In this document: positions 27,358-36,372 of the stretch, piece after piece
Layout of the letters: each line of letters opens with the position of its first letter
Position numbering within the stretch: the first letter of the stretch is position 1
Assembly (NCBI RefSeq): GCF_002159265.1
Contig: NZ_NFHG01000002.1
Span: forward strand, 240,145-304,144
DNA: 64,000 bases
DNA from: Flavonifractor sp. An82
GTDB lineage: Bacteria > Bacillota > Clostridia > Oscillospirales > Oscillospiraceae
Direction: 5' to 3'
Notes under the pieces: generated by a model
Database searches by the model: none
What the model was told of the DNA's origin: nothing
What the model saw: only the letters and a program-made list of their open reading frames with translations
Translations under genes and position numbers: made by a program

Positions 27358-27408
27358 AGAGCGAAACAGAGCCGCCCCCCTGTGAGGCTGCCCTGTCTCG
27401 CTCTTTTT
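27358..27408 (+). promoter_or_regulatory. Leader terminator before the glycerol operon (candidate GlpP target)
   Basis: Arms 27358-27369 and 27393-27404 form a 12 bp stem with one mismatch, followed by TTTTT. It lies between glpP and glpA, 50 nt before the glpA start. A terminator in this place is where GlpP acts in Bacillus. The direct RNA target sequence was not identified. Confidence 0.65.
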
Positions 27409-27460
27409 GCCTCTGTACCGGGGGAGAGTCCCCCACACCCTGTCTTGTGGAGGTTCTGCT

Positions 27461-28742
27461 ATGTTCGACGTCCTCATCATCGGCTGCGGCATCACGGGCG
27501 CGGCCACGGCCTTTGCGCTGTCCAAATACCGGCTCCGGGTGGGCATCCTGGAGCGGGAGAACGACGTGGCCGACGGCACTACCAAGGCCAACTCCGCCAT
27601 TCTCCACGCCGGTTACGACCCCCTGCCCGGCTCCCTGATGGCCCGGCTCAATGTGCGGGGCGTGGCCCTGGCCCGGCAGCTCTGCCCCGCCCTGGACGTG
27701 CCCTATTCCCCCTGCGGCTCCCTGGTGCTGGGCTTCACCCCGGCGGATCGGGAGGCCCTGGCGGAGCTGTACCGGCGGGGAACGGCCAACGGCGTGCCCG
27801 GCCTGGCCCTGCTCACCGGGGACGAGGCCCGGGCCCTGGAGCCCAGCCTGTCCCCGGCGGTGACCGCCGCCCTCCACGCCCCCTCGGCGGCTATCTGTTC
27901 TCCCTGGGAGTACTGCCTGGCCCTGGCGGAGACGGCGGTGCGCAACGGGGCAGAACTCCACCTGGAGACGGCAGTCACCGGCCTGTACCCCACGGAGACA
28001 GGCTGGCGGGTGGAGACCAGCCGGGGGGAGCTGGAGAGCCGGTGGGTGGTCAATGCCGCCGGGCTGGAGGCCCAGGCCGTCCACGAGATGGCGGCCCCCC
28101 GTACCTTCACCCTTCATCCCTCCCGGGGCCAGTACTTCCTGCTGGACAAGAGCGAGGGGGATCGGGTGGGCCGGGTGATCTTCCAGTGCCCCAACGAACA
28201 CGGCAAGGGGGTGCTGGTGACCCCCACGATCCACGGCAACCTGCTGGTAGGCCCCAACGCCGAGCCGGTGGAGGGGGACGACACCGCCACCACCGCCGCC
28301 GGCCTGGATTTTGTGCGAGGAACCGCCCTGCGCTCGGTGCCGTCGGTGGACTTTCGGACTGTCATCCGCAGCTTCGCCGGGGTGCGGGCGGTAGCCGACA
28401 CCGGGGACTTCGTCATTGAGGAGGCCGCGCCCCGGTTCCTGGATCTGGCAGGTATCTGCTCCCCTGGCCTGTCCGCCGCCCCCGCCGTGGGAGAGTACGC
28501 CGCAGAGCTGATGGGGCGGGCGGGCCTGCCCCTTGAGCGGAAGGCCGACTTTCAAGCTTCGCGCCGCCGGGTGCGTTTCAAGGAGCTGCCCGAGGTGGAA
28601 AAGGCCCGCCTGGCGGCGGAACGGCCCGACTACGGCCGGATCATCTGCCGCTGTGAGACCGTCACAGAGGGGGAGATCCTGGACGCCCTCCGCGCCCCCA
28701 TCCCGCCCCGGTCGGTGGACGGGGTGAAGCGCCGGGCTGGCC
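27461..28742 (+). pseudogene. glpA: Glycerol-3-phosphate dehydrogenase (GlpA-like FAD enzyme), truncated at the C-terminus
   Basis: A DAO-family FAD oxidoreductase, GlpA-like, oxidising glycerol-3-phosphate to DHAP. The N-terminal FAD site MFDVLIIGCGITGAATAFAL is intact, as is the substrate region. The C-terminal [2Fe-2S] BFD-like domain starts with RIICRCETVTEGEIL and reaches DGVKRRAG, then stops matching at about 28742. The expected GMGRCQGGFC segment with the second cysteine pair is absent. The frame reads on as unrelated sequence to 28915. The N-terminal two-thirds could still fold; cluster binding should be lost. Confidence 0.8.
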
Positions 28743-29957
28743 GCCGCCTGCGCCGCCTGGGAGGCGGGGCTGCATCGGGTTCTGATCGTGGAGCGGGACA
28801 GGGAACTGGGGGGGATCCTCAACCAGTGCATCCACAACGGCTTCGGACTTCACCACTTCAAGGAGGAGCTCACCGGCCCGGAGTACGCCGGACGGTTTGT
28901 GAATATGCTCCGTGACACCGGAGTGGAGGTGCGGCTGGATACCATGGTGCTGGAGGTGGGGGCCGACCGCCGGGTTCACATGGTGGGGAAAGCCACCGGC
29001 TATCGGGTGGAGGAGGCCCGGAGCGTCCTGCTGGCCATGGGCTGCCGGGAGCGCACCCGGGGGGCTATCTCTATTCCCGGTACCCGACCCGCCGGCATCT
29101 TCACCGCCGGAGCCGCCCAGCGGTATGTGAACATGGAGGGGTGGCTGCCCGGGGAGCGAGTGGTGATCCTGGGCAGCGGGGACATCGGCCTCATCATGGC
29201 CCGGCGCATGACCCTGGAAGGAGCCAAGGTGCTGGCCTGCGTGGAGGTCATGCCCTATTCCGGCGGCCTGAACCGAAACATCGTCCAGTGCCTCCACGAC
29301 TATGACATCCCCCTCTATCTCTCCCACACCGTCACGGAGATCCGGGGAAAGAACCGGGTGGAGCAGGTGGTGGTGTCAAAGGTGGACGAGCAGCGGCGGC
29401 CCATTCCGGGGAGCGAGATGATCTTTGACTGTGACACCTTGCTGCTGTCGGTGGGGCTGATCCCGGAGAACGAGCTCACCCGCCAGGCGGGCATCGCCAT
29501 CGACCCCCGCACCAGCGGCGCGGTGGTGTATGAGAATATGGAGACCTCCCTGCCCGGGGTGTTCGCCTGCGGCAATGTGGCCCACGTTCACGATCTGGTG
29601 GACTTTGTCACCGCCGAGAGCCAGCGGGCCGGGCGGGCCGCCGCCCGCTATGTGCTGGAGGGGGCGGGCCCGGAGGAGTCCGCACTGGAGGTGGTCAGCG
29701 GGGACTGCGTCACCTACACAGTGCCCCAGCACATCCGCCCAGGCCGGGTGGAGCAGGGATGCGAGCTCTTTTTCCGGGTCAACCGGGTGTGCGGGCCCAG
29801 CCGGATTGCAGTCACCAGCGGCGGACGCCAGCTGGCCGCCTTCCGCCGGGACTGCCTGGCCCCCGGCGAGATGGAACACATCACCCTGCCCCGGGCACTA
29901 CTGGATAAGGCCGATGGAGCCATTACCATTGCTGTCGAGGAGGTGAAGGCCGGATGA
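28742..29957 (+). pseudogene. FAD/NAD-dependent oxidoreductase of the glycerol operon, N-terminus missing
   Basis: This is the GlpB-position flavoprotein of Clostridial glp operons (pyridine-nucleotide-disulfide reductase fold). From 28742 the frame reads LAAACAAWEAG and VLIVERDRELGGILNQC, which normally follows the GGGPAG dinucleotide loop. That loop and the start codon are missing because the sequence fuses directly to glpA in another frame. The NAD site VVILGSGDIGLIMARR and the closing GVFACGNVAHVHDLVD are intact. An internal GTG at 28788 could start a shortened protein, but without the FAD loop it should not be active. Confidence 0.8.
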
Positions 29958-30328
29958 AGGAACTTATCTGCATTGTCTGTCCCAGGGGCTGCCATCTGAA
30001 GGTGGACGAGGCCTGCGGCTACACGGTCACGGGCAATGGCTGTCCCCGGGGGGAGGCGTATGGAAAGCGCGAGCTGACCCATCCCACCCGGGTGATCACC
30101 TCCACAGTGCGCTGTACCGGCGGCGCATACCCCCGCTGCCCGGTCAAGACCAGCGGCCCCATGCCCAAGGAGCGGATCTTTGACGTGGCGGCGGCGCTGG
30201 ACGGTATCACGGTGGAGGCGCCTGTCCGGCTGGGGCAGGTAGTGGTAAAGGACGTCTGCGGCACCGGGGCCGACTTTGTGTCCACCCGGGCACTGCCGCA
30301 GACAGATGAGACGGCGGGAGGCGCGTAA
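29954..30328 (+). CDS. DUF1667 cysteine-rich protein of the glycerol operon
   Basis: A 124-residue DUF1667 protein. Two cysteine pairs near the N-terminus (CIVCPRGC and GNGCPRG) and a later pair (RC...RCPVKT) could bind iron-sulfur clusters. The protein typically travels with GlpA and the FAD oxidoreductase in Clostridia and may be the electron-transfer partner, the role GlpC plays in Escherichia coli. It overlaps the previous gene by ATGA and ends 1 nt before glpK. It looks intact. Confidence 0.85.
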   Translation: MKELICIVCPRGCHLKVDEACGYTVTGNGCPRGEAYGKRELTHPTRVITSTVRCTGGAYPRCPVKTSGPMPKERIFDVAAALDGITVEAPVRLGQVVVKDVCGTGADFVSTRALPQTDETAGGA

Positions 30329-30329
30329 T

Positions 30330-31832
30330 ATGGGCAAGTACATTCTGGCCCTGGATCAGGGCACCACCAGCTCCCGGGCCATTCTCTTCGAACGGGAGCA
30401 GAACATTCTGGGCTTGGCCCAGAAGGAGCTGACCCAGTACTACCCCCGGGAGGGCTGGGTAGAGCAGGACGCCATGGAGATCTGGTCTACCCAGTACGGC
30501 GTGATGATGGAGGCCATCGCTCGGTCGGGGGTGGAGCCGTCGGAGATTGCCGCCATCGGCATCACCAACCAGCGGGAGACCACCATCCTGTGGGACAGGG
30601 CCACCGGCCGGCCCCTGCACAACGCCATCGTGTGGCAGTGCCGCCGCACGGCGGAGCTGGTGGATCAGCTCCGCTCCGACGGGCTGGAGGAGCACATCCG
30701 GGCCGTCACCGGCCTGCTCCCCGACGCCTATTTCTCCGCCACCAAGCTCAAATGGATTCTCGACCACGTGGAGGGCGCCCGGGCGCGGGCGGAGCGGGGC
30801 GAGCTGTGCTTCGGCACGGTGGACAGCTGGCTGGTGTGGAAGCTCACCGGCGGTGCGGCCCACGTCACCGACGTGACCAACGCCTCCCGCACCATGCTCT
30901 TCGACATCCACAGGCTGGACTGGGACGACACCCTGCTCCGGGCCCTGGACATCCCCCGGGCCATGCTGCCGCAGGTGCGCTCCTCCAGCGAAATCTACGG
31001 CTACACCGACATACAGGGGGTCAGGATTCCCATCGCGGGCATGGCCGGCGACCAGCAGGCCGCCCTGTTCGGCCAGGGCTGCTTCTCCCCCGGCGACGCC
31101 AAGAACACCTACGGCACCGGCTGCTTTCTGCTGATGAACACCGGGGATACCCCCTGCGAGAGCAGAAACGGCCTGTTGACCACCATCGCTATCGGTCTCG
31201 ATGGCAAGGTACAGTACGCCCTGGAGGGCTCGGTGTTCGTGGGGGGCGCGGTGATCCAGTGGCTGCGGGATGAGCTGCGCTTTTTCCCCGACAGCCGGGA
31301 CGCGGAGTACTACGCCCGGAAGGCGCCCGACAACGGGGGCGTGTACCTGGTGCCCGCCTTCACGGGGCTGGGGGCGCCCTACTGGGACATGTACGCCCGG
31401 GGCATGCTCATCGGCCTCACCCGGGGCACCCGGCGGGAGCACATCACCCGGGCGGCCCAGGAGTCCATCGCCTACCAGGTGGCAGACCTGGCCCGGGCCA
31501 TGGAGGCGGACACCGGGGTGCCCCTCACCAGCCTGAAGGCCGACGGGGGCGCCAGCCGGGACGGCTTCCTCATGCAGTTCCAGGCGGATATCCTGGGCCG
31601 GGCGGTGCTGCGCCCCGCCATCCGGGAGACCACCGCCCTGGGGGCGGCCTATCTGGCCGGCCTGGCCGCCGGCGTGTGGGAGAGCCGGGAGGAGCTCTCC
31701 CGCCTGTGGCGGTGCGACACCACCTTCTCCCCCGCCATGGACGCCCGGCACCGGGAGCACCTGCTGACGGACTGGCATCGGGCCGTGGAGCGCTGCCGGG
31801 GATGGGTAAATCAGGCCGATGGTTCCGTGTAG
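30330..31832 (+). CDS. glpK: Glycerol kinase
   Basis: A full-length (500-residue) FGGY-family glycerol kinase making glycerol-3-phosphate. It begins [18 protein letters not shown] (phosphate 1 loop). It has the glycerol-site segments [11 protein letters not shown] and DAYFSATK, the FGGY signatures GCFLLMNTG and [18 protein letters not shown] ([15 protein letters not shown]), and the adenosine motif [20 protein letters not shown]. The ATG follows GGGAGG. It is the last gene of the glpP-controlled operon. There is no GlpF in the window. Confidence 0.95.
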   Translation: MGKYILALDQGTTSSRAILFEREQNILGLAQKELTQYYPREGWVEQDAMEIWSTQYGVMMEAIARSGVEPSEIAAIGITNQRETTILWDRATGRPLHNAIVWQCRRTAELVDQLRSDGLEEHIRAVTGLLPDAYFSATKLKWILDHVEGARARAERGELCFGTVDSWLVWKLTGGAAHVTDVTNASRTMLFDIHRLDWDDTLLRALDIPRAMLPQVRSSSEIYGYTDIQGVRIPIAGMAGDQQAALFGQGCFSPGDAKNTYGTGCFLLMNTGDTPCESRNGLLTTIAIGLDGKVQYALEGSVFVGGAVIQWLRDELRFFPDSRDAEYYARKAPDNGGVYLVPAFTGLGAPYWDMYARGMLIGLTRGTRREHITRAAQESIAYQVADLARAMEADTGVPLTSLKADGGASRDGFLMQFQADILGRAVLRPAIRETTALGAAYLAGLAAGVWESREELSRLWRCDTTFSPAMDARHREHLLTDWHRAVERCRGWVNQADGSV

Positions 31833-31859
31833 CAGGATACCGCAAAGTCTCTCCCGGTT

Positions 31860-32085
31860 TGAGGCGGGCCGGATGACCACAGGAAGACCCCTGTTGGGAC
31901 TGTGTGGGCGCCGTGTGTCGTTTTCGGAGCGGGGAGGATATAAACGGGGAATGTTTTTCTGCATGTGGCAGACAGATGCCCTCTGAAAAGTCGCCAAGCA
32001 GCATACCTACATGAAAACTCAGAGGAAGAACGCCTCTGGAGAGTCTCATTTGGGGCCCTCTGGGGGCGTTCAATTTTGGTGCTAG
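31860..32085. repeat. Diverged intergenic repeat, copy 1
   Basis: The best-conserved part (32021-32085: GAAGAACGCCTC ... GGGGGCGTTC) can fold as a hairpin closed by GAACGCC/GGCGTTC. Together with an upstream stretch (ACCACAGGAAG...CCTGT) it matches a second copy at 41180-41440. There are no open frames of interest. The element occupies most of the 31.83-32.2 kb gap after glpK. Confidence 0.6.
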
Positions 32086-32187
32086 AATATAGACTCGACA
32101 TCAGTAAATTGCAGTTGTCACAGGCCATTTCTCAGGACGGTGTGTTAGAAAAGTGTTAGAAACACAAAAAGCAAGTGGTCAAAAGCG

Positions 32188-32225
32188 AAAAAAGTACCGC
32201 ATTCCAACGGAATCCGGCACTTTTT
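32188..32225 (-). terminator. Terminator behind the tRNA-Met 3' half
   Basis: A long stem (32188-32205 with 32209-32225) that on the minus strand ends in a T-run directly after the CCA of the tRNA fragment. It is the natural terminator of the original tRNA gene. Confidence 0.7.
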
Positions 32226-32268
32226 GGTAGGGGGAGGATTTGAACCTCCGACCTCCGGGTTATGAGCT
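32225..32268 (-). other. 3' half of tRNA-Met(CAT), attachment-site remnant
   Basis: On the minus strand the sequence from CTCATAAC (anticodon CAT at 32262-32264) through the variable loop and T-arm GGTTCAAATCC to CCCCCTACCA reproduces the 3' half of an elongator-type tRNA-Met. The 5' half is missing, and unrelated sequence starts just before the anticodon loop. This is the usual product of integration into a tRNA gene, with the displaced 3' end kept beside its old terminator. Confidence 0.8.
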
Positions 32269-32280
32269 GTTGCCAGCGGT

Positions 32281-32465
32281 TCAATCCGTTGATTTCAGAC
32301 GCTTTTTGGCCCTCTTTGTTCCGGGAATTTCCCAGATCTCGGAGGTCGTATACTCTCCGCTCCGCTGGAATTTTTCCTGTTCTGGGTCAAGTTTTGGGTC
32401 AAGGTAGTAGCCCGGCCGCAGAATTTGTAGCAGGTATAGGAAAAAGAAGCTGTCAACTGCGCCAG
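32281..32465 (-). pseudogene. Possible 3' remnant of the integrase next to the tRNA-Met att site
   Basis: A minus-strand frame without start ends at 32281, 13 nt from the tRNA fragment (…YYLDPKLDPEQEKFQ, EIWEIPGTKRAKKRLKSTD). Integrase genes often end beside the att site, and the basic tail is compatible with one, but no catalytic motif is left. The call rests on position. Confidence 0.3.
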
Positions 32466-32501
32466 AGAAAGCCTATGAGATAAAAGAAGAAGGTTGAGAA
32501 C

Positions 32502-33269
32502 TCAACGGTGAAAATGGACGCTCAGGTCACACTTATCTGCTCGGATGTGGGTACGAGTAAACTCCACCGGCTGTTCGTCCCCGGGGCCGGCGGGGGCCCC
32601 ATCGGCCCGCTCGGGGCTGCCATAGCGCACGCACTGGAGGGTGAGTACCCCCCGCCTGGGATCCACGTCCAGCAGCCTGGCATCGGGAGAATCCAGCCGG
32701 GTGATACCCAAACTCTGCTCCCCGCGTAATAGGTGTATGCCATAAAATTCGTACACCTCATGGAGTGGAAATACGTTCAGATCCACATCGGCTAAATTGG
32801 GGACAAGCCACTGTGGGATGTAGGCCTCTTCCAAAGACAGGGGCTCCCCATCCAGCAGGCTCAGGCGCTTGACATAGTAAAGCGGTTCTTCTGCCAGACA
32901 GTTCAGCCAGCTGGCATAGAGAGGGCCGGCAGTACGGCTGGCTTTGACCAGAAGCCGCTGCTCAAAGTGCTTGGCCGATGCCTTCAGCGTTTGTTCAAAG
33001 CCGCCCACAGTCTCCAGATCCTGCTCCAGCTTTTCTCCCACCACAAAAATCCCTTTGCCCTGGACACTCTTGAGCAGCCCTTCTCCGATCAGGGCGGAGA
33101 TGGCCGAGCGAACCGAAAGACGGTGGATGCCGTATTTCTCAGCCAAAGTGCCTACTGAGGGGATGGCGGTGCCGGGGGGATATTCGCCGTTTTCGATCTT
33201 GCTGCGGATGAGCTCGCGAAGTTGGAGATACAGGGGGGACTGGGGGCCCACAGCTTCGTCATGCCTCAT
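32502..33269 (-). CDS. GntR/UTRA-family transcriptional regulator
   Basis: A 255-residue HutC-type regulator. The N-terminal winged helix (LYLQLRELIRSKIENGEYPPG ... VGTLAEKYGIHRLSVRSAI) is followed by a UTRA ligand-binding domain (EPLYYVKRLSLLDGEPLSLEEA). It overlaps the upstream GntR gene by 11 nt, so both are co-transcribed, divergently from the pot-frl operon. UTRA regulators such as FrlR bind phosphorylated Amadori compounds or sugar phosphates, so a role in fructoselysine control is likely. Confidence 0.88.
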   Translation of the reverse strand: MRHDEAVGPQSPLYLQLRELIRSKIENGEYPPGTAIPSVGTLAEKYGIHRLSVRSAISALIGEGLLKSVQGKGIFVVGEKLEQDLETVGGFEQTLKASAKHFEQRLLVKASRTAGPLYASWLNCLAEEPLYYVKRLSLLDGEPLSLEEAYIPQWLVPNLADVDLNVFPLHEVYEFYGIHLLRGEQSLGITRLDSPDARLLDVDPRRGVLTLQCVRYGSPERADGAPAGPGDEQPVEFTRTHIRADKCDLSVHFHR

Positions 33270-34011
33270 ATTCAGTTATCGCCCCTTCCAATTTACGCTC
33301 CATAACCGTGGTGATACGCAGGCGGTCCGGCCGGGCTGCTGCCCGGCAGTACTCCATCATCTGTCCGCCCTGGTCGTAGGTAGTACTGACAATCCAGAAT
33401 AGGGGAGACTCCGGTTCCACCCCCATCAGTGCAGCTTCCTCATCCGTGGCATAAGTGATGCCGATTTTTTCATCGCCCTCCCGGGGAATCACGCCATAGT
33501 CCTTCTCTAGTATAGCGAAGAGGGACTGGTGCTCCAGATCCTTCTTTTCCAGGCCGGGAACACGCCCTGCGGGGATATAGGATGTCTCAATCATCACCGA
33601 CTCCCCATCCACCGAGCGCAGGCGCACGATTTTATAAAGCGGATAGCCCAACATTTGGCCAAATCGCTTTGCCAGATGCTTGTCGCACTCTGCCTGCTCC
33701 AGCCGCAGCAGGCGGGTGGTCACGGTACGCCCCTGTCCCGCAGCTGACTGACTCATGGACAGCAGGCCTTGGAGGCTGCGGGTGTATTTGGCCGGAGCCA
33801 CGAAGGTGCCTGCCCCGATCCGGGAGCGGAGGGTTCCATCCTCTTCCATCAGGGACAGAGCGTTGCGGAGGGTGGAGCGGCTCAGCCCCCAGCGCTGGCT
33901 CAGTGCCCGCTCAGAGGGCAGACGATCCCCCGGCGCCAGGCCGTACTCCACCAGGAAGCCCTCCAGCAGTTCCCGCGCCCGGGCACCCGGCCTGAGCTTA
34001 TATTCCTCCAT
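33259..34011 (-). CDS. GntR/UTRA-family transcriptional regulator
   Basis: A 250-residue paralogue of the next gene with an N-terminal winged helix (PGDRLPSERALSQRWGLSRST) and a UTRA domain (PLYKIVRLRSVDGESVMIETSYIP). It is the promoter-proximal gene of the regulator pair, and its -10 box lies inside a 12-bp sequence repeated near the divergent operon. Two UTRA regulators side by side suggest response to two ligands (for example substrate and phosphorylated intermediate) or a heteromer. That is inference. Confidence 0.88.
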   Translation of the reverse strand: MEEYKLRPGARARELLEGFLVEYGLAPGDRLPSERALSQRWGLSRSTLRNALSLMEEDGTLRSRIGAGTFVAPAKYTRSLQGLLSMSQSAAGQGRTVTTRLLRLEQAECDKHLAKRFGQMLGYPLYKIVRLRSVDGESVMIETSYIPAGRVPGLEKKDLEHQSLFAILEKDYGVIPREGDEKIGITYATDEEAALMGVEPESPLFWIVSTTYDQGGQMMEYCRAAARPDRLRITTVMERKLEGAITEYEA

Positions 34012-34053
34012 TCATCATCGCTCCTCCTCCGGCCCCGGGCCGGAAAATCTGTC

Positions 34054-34065
34054 AAAAGCATACCA
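34054..34065. promoter_or_regulatory. Putative GntR operator, site 1
   Basis: AAAAGCATACCA is the exact reverse complement of 34218-34229. It contains the -10 box of the regulator promoter, so binding here would give autorepression. Confidence 0.45.
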
Positions 34066-34085
34066 CATTTCCAAAGATCTGACAA
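34057..34085 (-). promoter_or_regulatory. Promoter of the two GntR genes
   Basis: Minus-strand TTGTCA (34080-34085), 17-nt spacer, TATGCT (34057-34062), 46 nt before the ATG at 34011. Confidence 0.65.
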
Positions 34086-34217
34086 TGGCGCATACAGGCA
34101 GGTGAAGGTGATTTCAGTCCAATTCTGCTCCGGCCTGCAGGAAAAAGCCCGGCGTTTCTTCAGTTTTTTTCCAACTGCAAAAGCTGTGGAGTACAAAGAA
34201 TATTTAAAATCACAAAT

Positions 34218-34229
34218 TGGTATGCTTTT
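34218..34229. promoter_or_regulatory. Putative GntR operator, site 2
   Basis: TGGTATGCTTTT, inverted exact copy of 34054-34065, about 27 nt upstream of the -35 box of the pot-frl promoter. The two sites are 153 bp apart, compatible with looping. Confidence 0.45.
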
Positions 34230-34255
34230 ATTTTTTGCTTATCTGTAAGAAGAGA

Positions 34256-34284
34256 TTGCTATCCCTGGGAAGATATGCTATGAT
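34256..34284 (+). promoter_or_regulatory. Promoter of the pot-frl operon
   Basis: TTGCTA (34256-34261), 17-nt spacer, TATGAT (34279-34284). A hairpin in the leader (AGGCGG at 34299-34304 with CCGCCT at 34323-34328, then ATTTTT) lies between it and the first start codon and may attenuate transcription. Confidence 0.65.
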
Positions 34285-34370
34285 GCAGGCAAAGAGAGAG
34301 GCGGAGGAAAACCACCCGGTTTCCGCCTGGATTTTTGCGGCTTTTAACCAAAAATGAGGTGAGATCGGGC

Positions 34371-35444
34371 ATGGCAGAGAGTATTGTATCCCTGATCAAC
34401 GTGGAGAAACGGTTTGGGAGCAACCTAGTGGTACGAAAAATGAATATGGAGATCCAGGAGGGGGAGTTCCTCACCCTGCTGGGGCCCTCCGGCTGCGGCA
34501 AGACCACCACCCTGCGGATGATCGCCGGGTTTGAGGATGCCACCTCCGGCATCATCAAGGTGCAGGGGGAACGGGTGGAGAGCAAGGAGCCCTATCAGCG
34601 GGACGTGAACACCGTGTTCCAGAATTACTCCCTGTTCCCCCACATGACAGTGTTTGACAACGTGGCCTACGGTTTGACCATCAAAAAGGTTCCCAAGGAC
34701 GAGATCCAGCGCCGTGTGACCGAGATGCTCGCCCTGGTGCAGCTGGCTGGCTTTGAAAAGCGCAAGCCGGACGCCCTGTCCGGCGGGCAGAAGCAGCGGG
34801 TGGCCATCGCACGGGCCCTGATCAACAACCCCAAAGTGCTGCTGCTGGATGAGCCGCTGGGCGCCCTGGATCTCAAGCTGCGCAAGCAGATGCAGATTGA
34901 GCTCAAGCGCCTTCAGAAAAAGCTGGGCATCACCTTCGTCTATGTCACCCATGACCAGGAGGAGGCCCTCACCATGTCCGACCGCATTGCCGTCATGAAT
35001 GGCGGTGTGATCGAACAGCTGGACGTGCCCATGGAGATCTATGACCACCCGAAGACCCGCTTTGTAGCCGGATTCATCGGGGAGTCCAACATTTTCGACG
35101 GCACGGTGAAGGCGGTGGAGGGGGACCTGCTGCGGGTGGAAACCCCGTCCGGAATGCTCACCACCCGCGGCAAGGGGTTCCAGGTTGGCGAGGAGATGCA
35201 TGTATCTGTCCGTCCGGAGCACCTGGAGTACGGCCTGGCGCCGGCGGAGGGCTTCGATCTGCCGGCTATCCTGAAGGACTTCACCTATATGGGCACGGTA
35301 GTCAAGACCGCCTTGGATCTGAGAGACGGCATGGAGGTCAAATTCTCCCGCTTTGAACAGGACTATGGTCTGCGCGAGGGGGATCAGCTCTTCCTCCGCT
35401 GGGACCCGGAAAAATCGGTGGCCATCAAGAAGTCAGCTACATAG
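34371..35444 (+). CDS. ABC transporter ATP-binding protein, polyamine (PotA) type
   Basis: A 357-residue ATPase that powers uptake through the two permeases that follow. Walker A is GPSGCGKTT, the Q-loop is VFQNYSLFPHMT, the signature is LSGGQKQR, Walker B is VLLLDEPLGALD and the H-loop is VTHD. A C-terminal TOBE domain (residues ~280-350) is typical of PotA and related CUT1 ATPases. ATG at 34371 follows GAGGTGAG. It is the first gene of the pot-frl operon. The subfamily is polyamine/opine-type, but the frl genes downstream suggest an Amadori product as cargo. Confidence 0.9.
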   Translation: MAESIVSLINVEKRFGSNLVVRKMNMEIQEGEFLTLLGPSGCGKTTTLRMIAGFEDATSGIIKVQGERVESKEPYQRDVNTVFQNYSLFPHMTVFDNVAYGLTIKKVPKDEIQRRVTEMLALVQLAGFEKRKPDALSGGQKQRVAIARALINNPKVLLLDEPLGALDLKLRKQMQIELKRLQKKLGITFVYVTHDQEEALTMSDRIAVMNGGVIEQLDVPMEIYDHPKTRFVAGFIGESNIFDGTVKAVEGDLLRVETPSGMLTTRGKGFQVGEEMHVSVRPEHLEYGLAPAEGFDLPAILKDFTYMGTVVKTALDLRDGMEVKFSRFEQDYGLREGDQLFLRWDPEKSVAIKKSAT

Positions 35445-35456
35445 GGAGGCGCGGAA

Positions 35457-36371
35457 ATGAGCCGTCAAAGACTGAAAAATGGCGCCAGCGAACTCCAGGC
35501 CATCAACCGGCGGCGGGATATTCACCGCAAAACCATCCCCGCCCTGGCGCAGGCCGGACCGGTATCCGTATGGATGGTGCTCTTTGTCACGATTCCCATG
35601 CTCTACATCATCTATGTCAGCTTCATGTCCCGGGGTGTCTTCGGCGATGTGGTGTACGAGTTCTCTCTGGAAAGCTATCAGACCCTGCTGGACAGCACCT
35701 ACTTCAAGGTCATTGTCAAGTCTCTGCAGGTGGCACTGTTCACCACCGTGGCCTGCCTGCTGCTGGGCTACCCCTTCGCCTATTACATCGCCCGTAAGCC
35801 GCCGGAGGTGGCCTCCAGGCTGATCATGCTCATCATGATCCCCTTCTGGACCAACTCCCTGATGCGGCTGAACAGCTGGCTGCTCCTCTTCCAGACCAGC
35901 GGCCCGGTGAACACCTTCCTCCAGTGGGCGGGTATCACCAGCGAACCCATCACCTTCATCTACACCGACCCGCTGGTGATGCTGGGACTGGTGACCAACA
36001 TGCTGCCCTTCGCGGTGCTTCCTCTGTACAGCACGATTGAGAAATTGCAGAACTCCCTGCTGGAGGCGTCCTCCGACCTGGGGGCCAATCCCCGGCAGAC
36101 CTTCTTCCGCATCACCCTGCCCCTCACCTTCCCCGGTATCTTCTCGGCCGTGATCCTGGTATTCATCCCCTCCCTGGGCATCTATACCGTATCCGACATG
36201 CTGGGCGGCGGCAAGGTTCTCTACATCGGCAACATTATCAAAAACCAATTTGGCGCCATCCGCAACTGGCCTCTGGGCGCGGCCCTGTCTGTGCTGCTGC
36301 TGGTGATCACCGGGCTTCTGATCTTCGTCTACACCCGCTTCGCCAAGCTGGAAGACATGGAGGTGGTGTGA
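35457..36371 (+). CDS. ABC transporter permease, PotB type
   Basis: A 304-residue inner-membrane permease with six helices and the coupling EAA loop (EASSDLGANPRQTFFRITLP). The N-terminus is basic and cytoplasmic. It starts 12 nt after the ATPase gene with GGGAGG and ends 1 nt before the second permease. PotB-type members pair with PotC as a heterodimer. Sequence context matches spermidine/putrescine permeases; real specificity is set mostly by the binding protein. Confidence 0.9.
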   Translation: MSRQRLKNGASELQAINRRRDIHRKTIPALAQAGPVSVWMVLFVTIPMLYIIYVSFMSRGVFGDVVYEFSLESYQTLLDSTYFKVIVKSLQVALFTTVACLLLGYPFAYYIARKPPEVASRLIMLIMIPFWTNSLMRLNSWLLLFQTSGPVNTFLQWAGITSEPITFIYTDPLVMLGLVTNMLPFAVLPLYSTIEKLQNSLLEASSDLGANPRQTFFRITLPLTFPGIFSAVILVFIPSLGIYTVSDMLGGGKVLYIGNIIKNQFGAIRNWPLGAALSVLLLVITGLLIFVYTRFAKLEDMEVV

Positions 36372-36372
36372 C

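Noticed and set aside
26867..28837. A 656-codon minus-strand frame opposite glpP/glpA
   Set aside because: It is antisense to recognised genes and low in complexity. It is created by third-position GC bias.
30207..31997. A 596-codon minus-strand frame opposite glpK
   Set aside because: This is a shadow of the glycerol kinase gene; no motifs.
32225..32268. Intact tRNA-Met gene
   Set aside because: Only the half from the anticodon loop to CCA exists; no D-arm or 5' acceptor strand can be found upstream.
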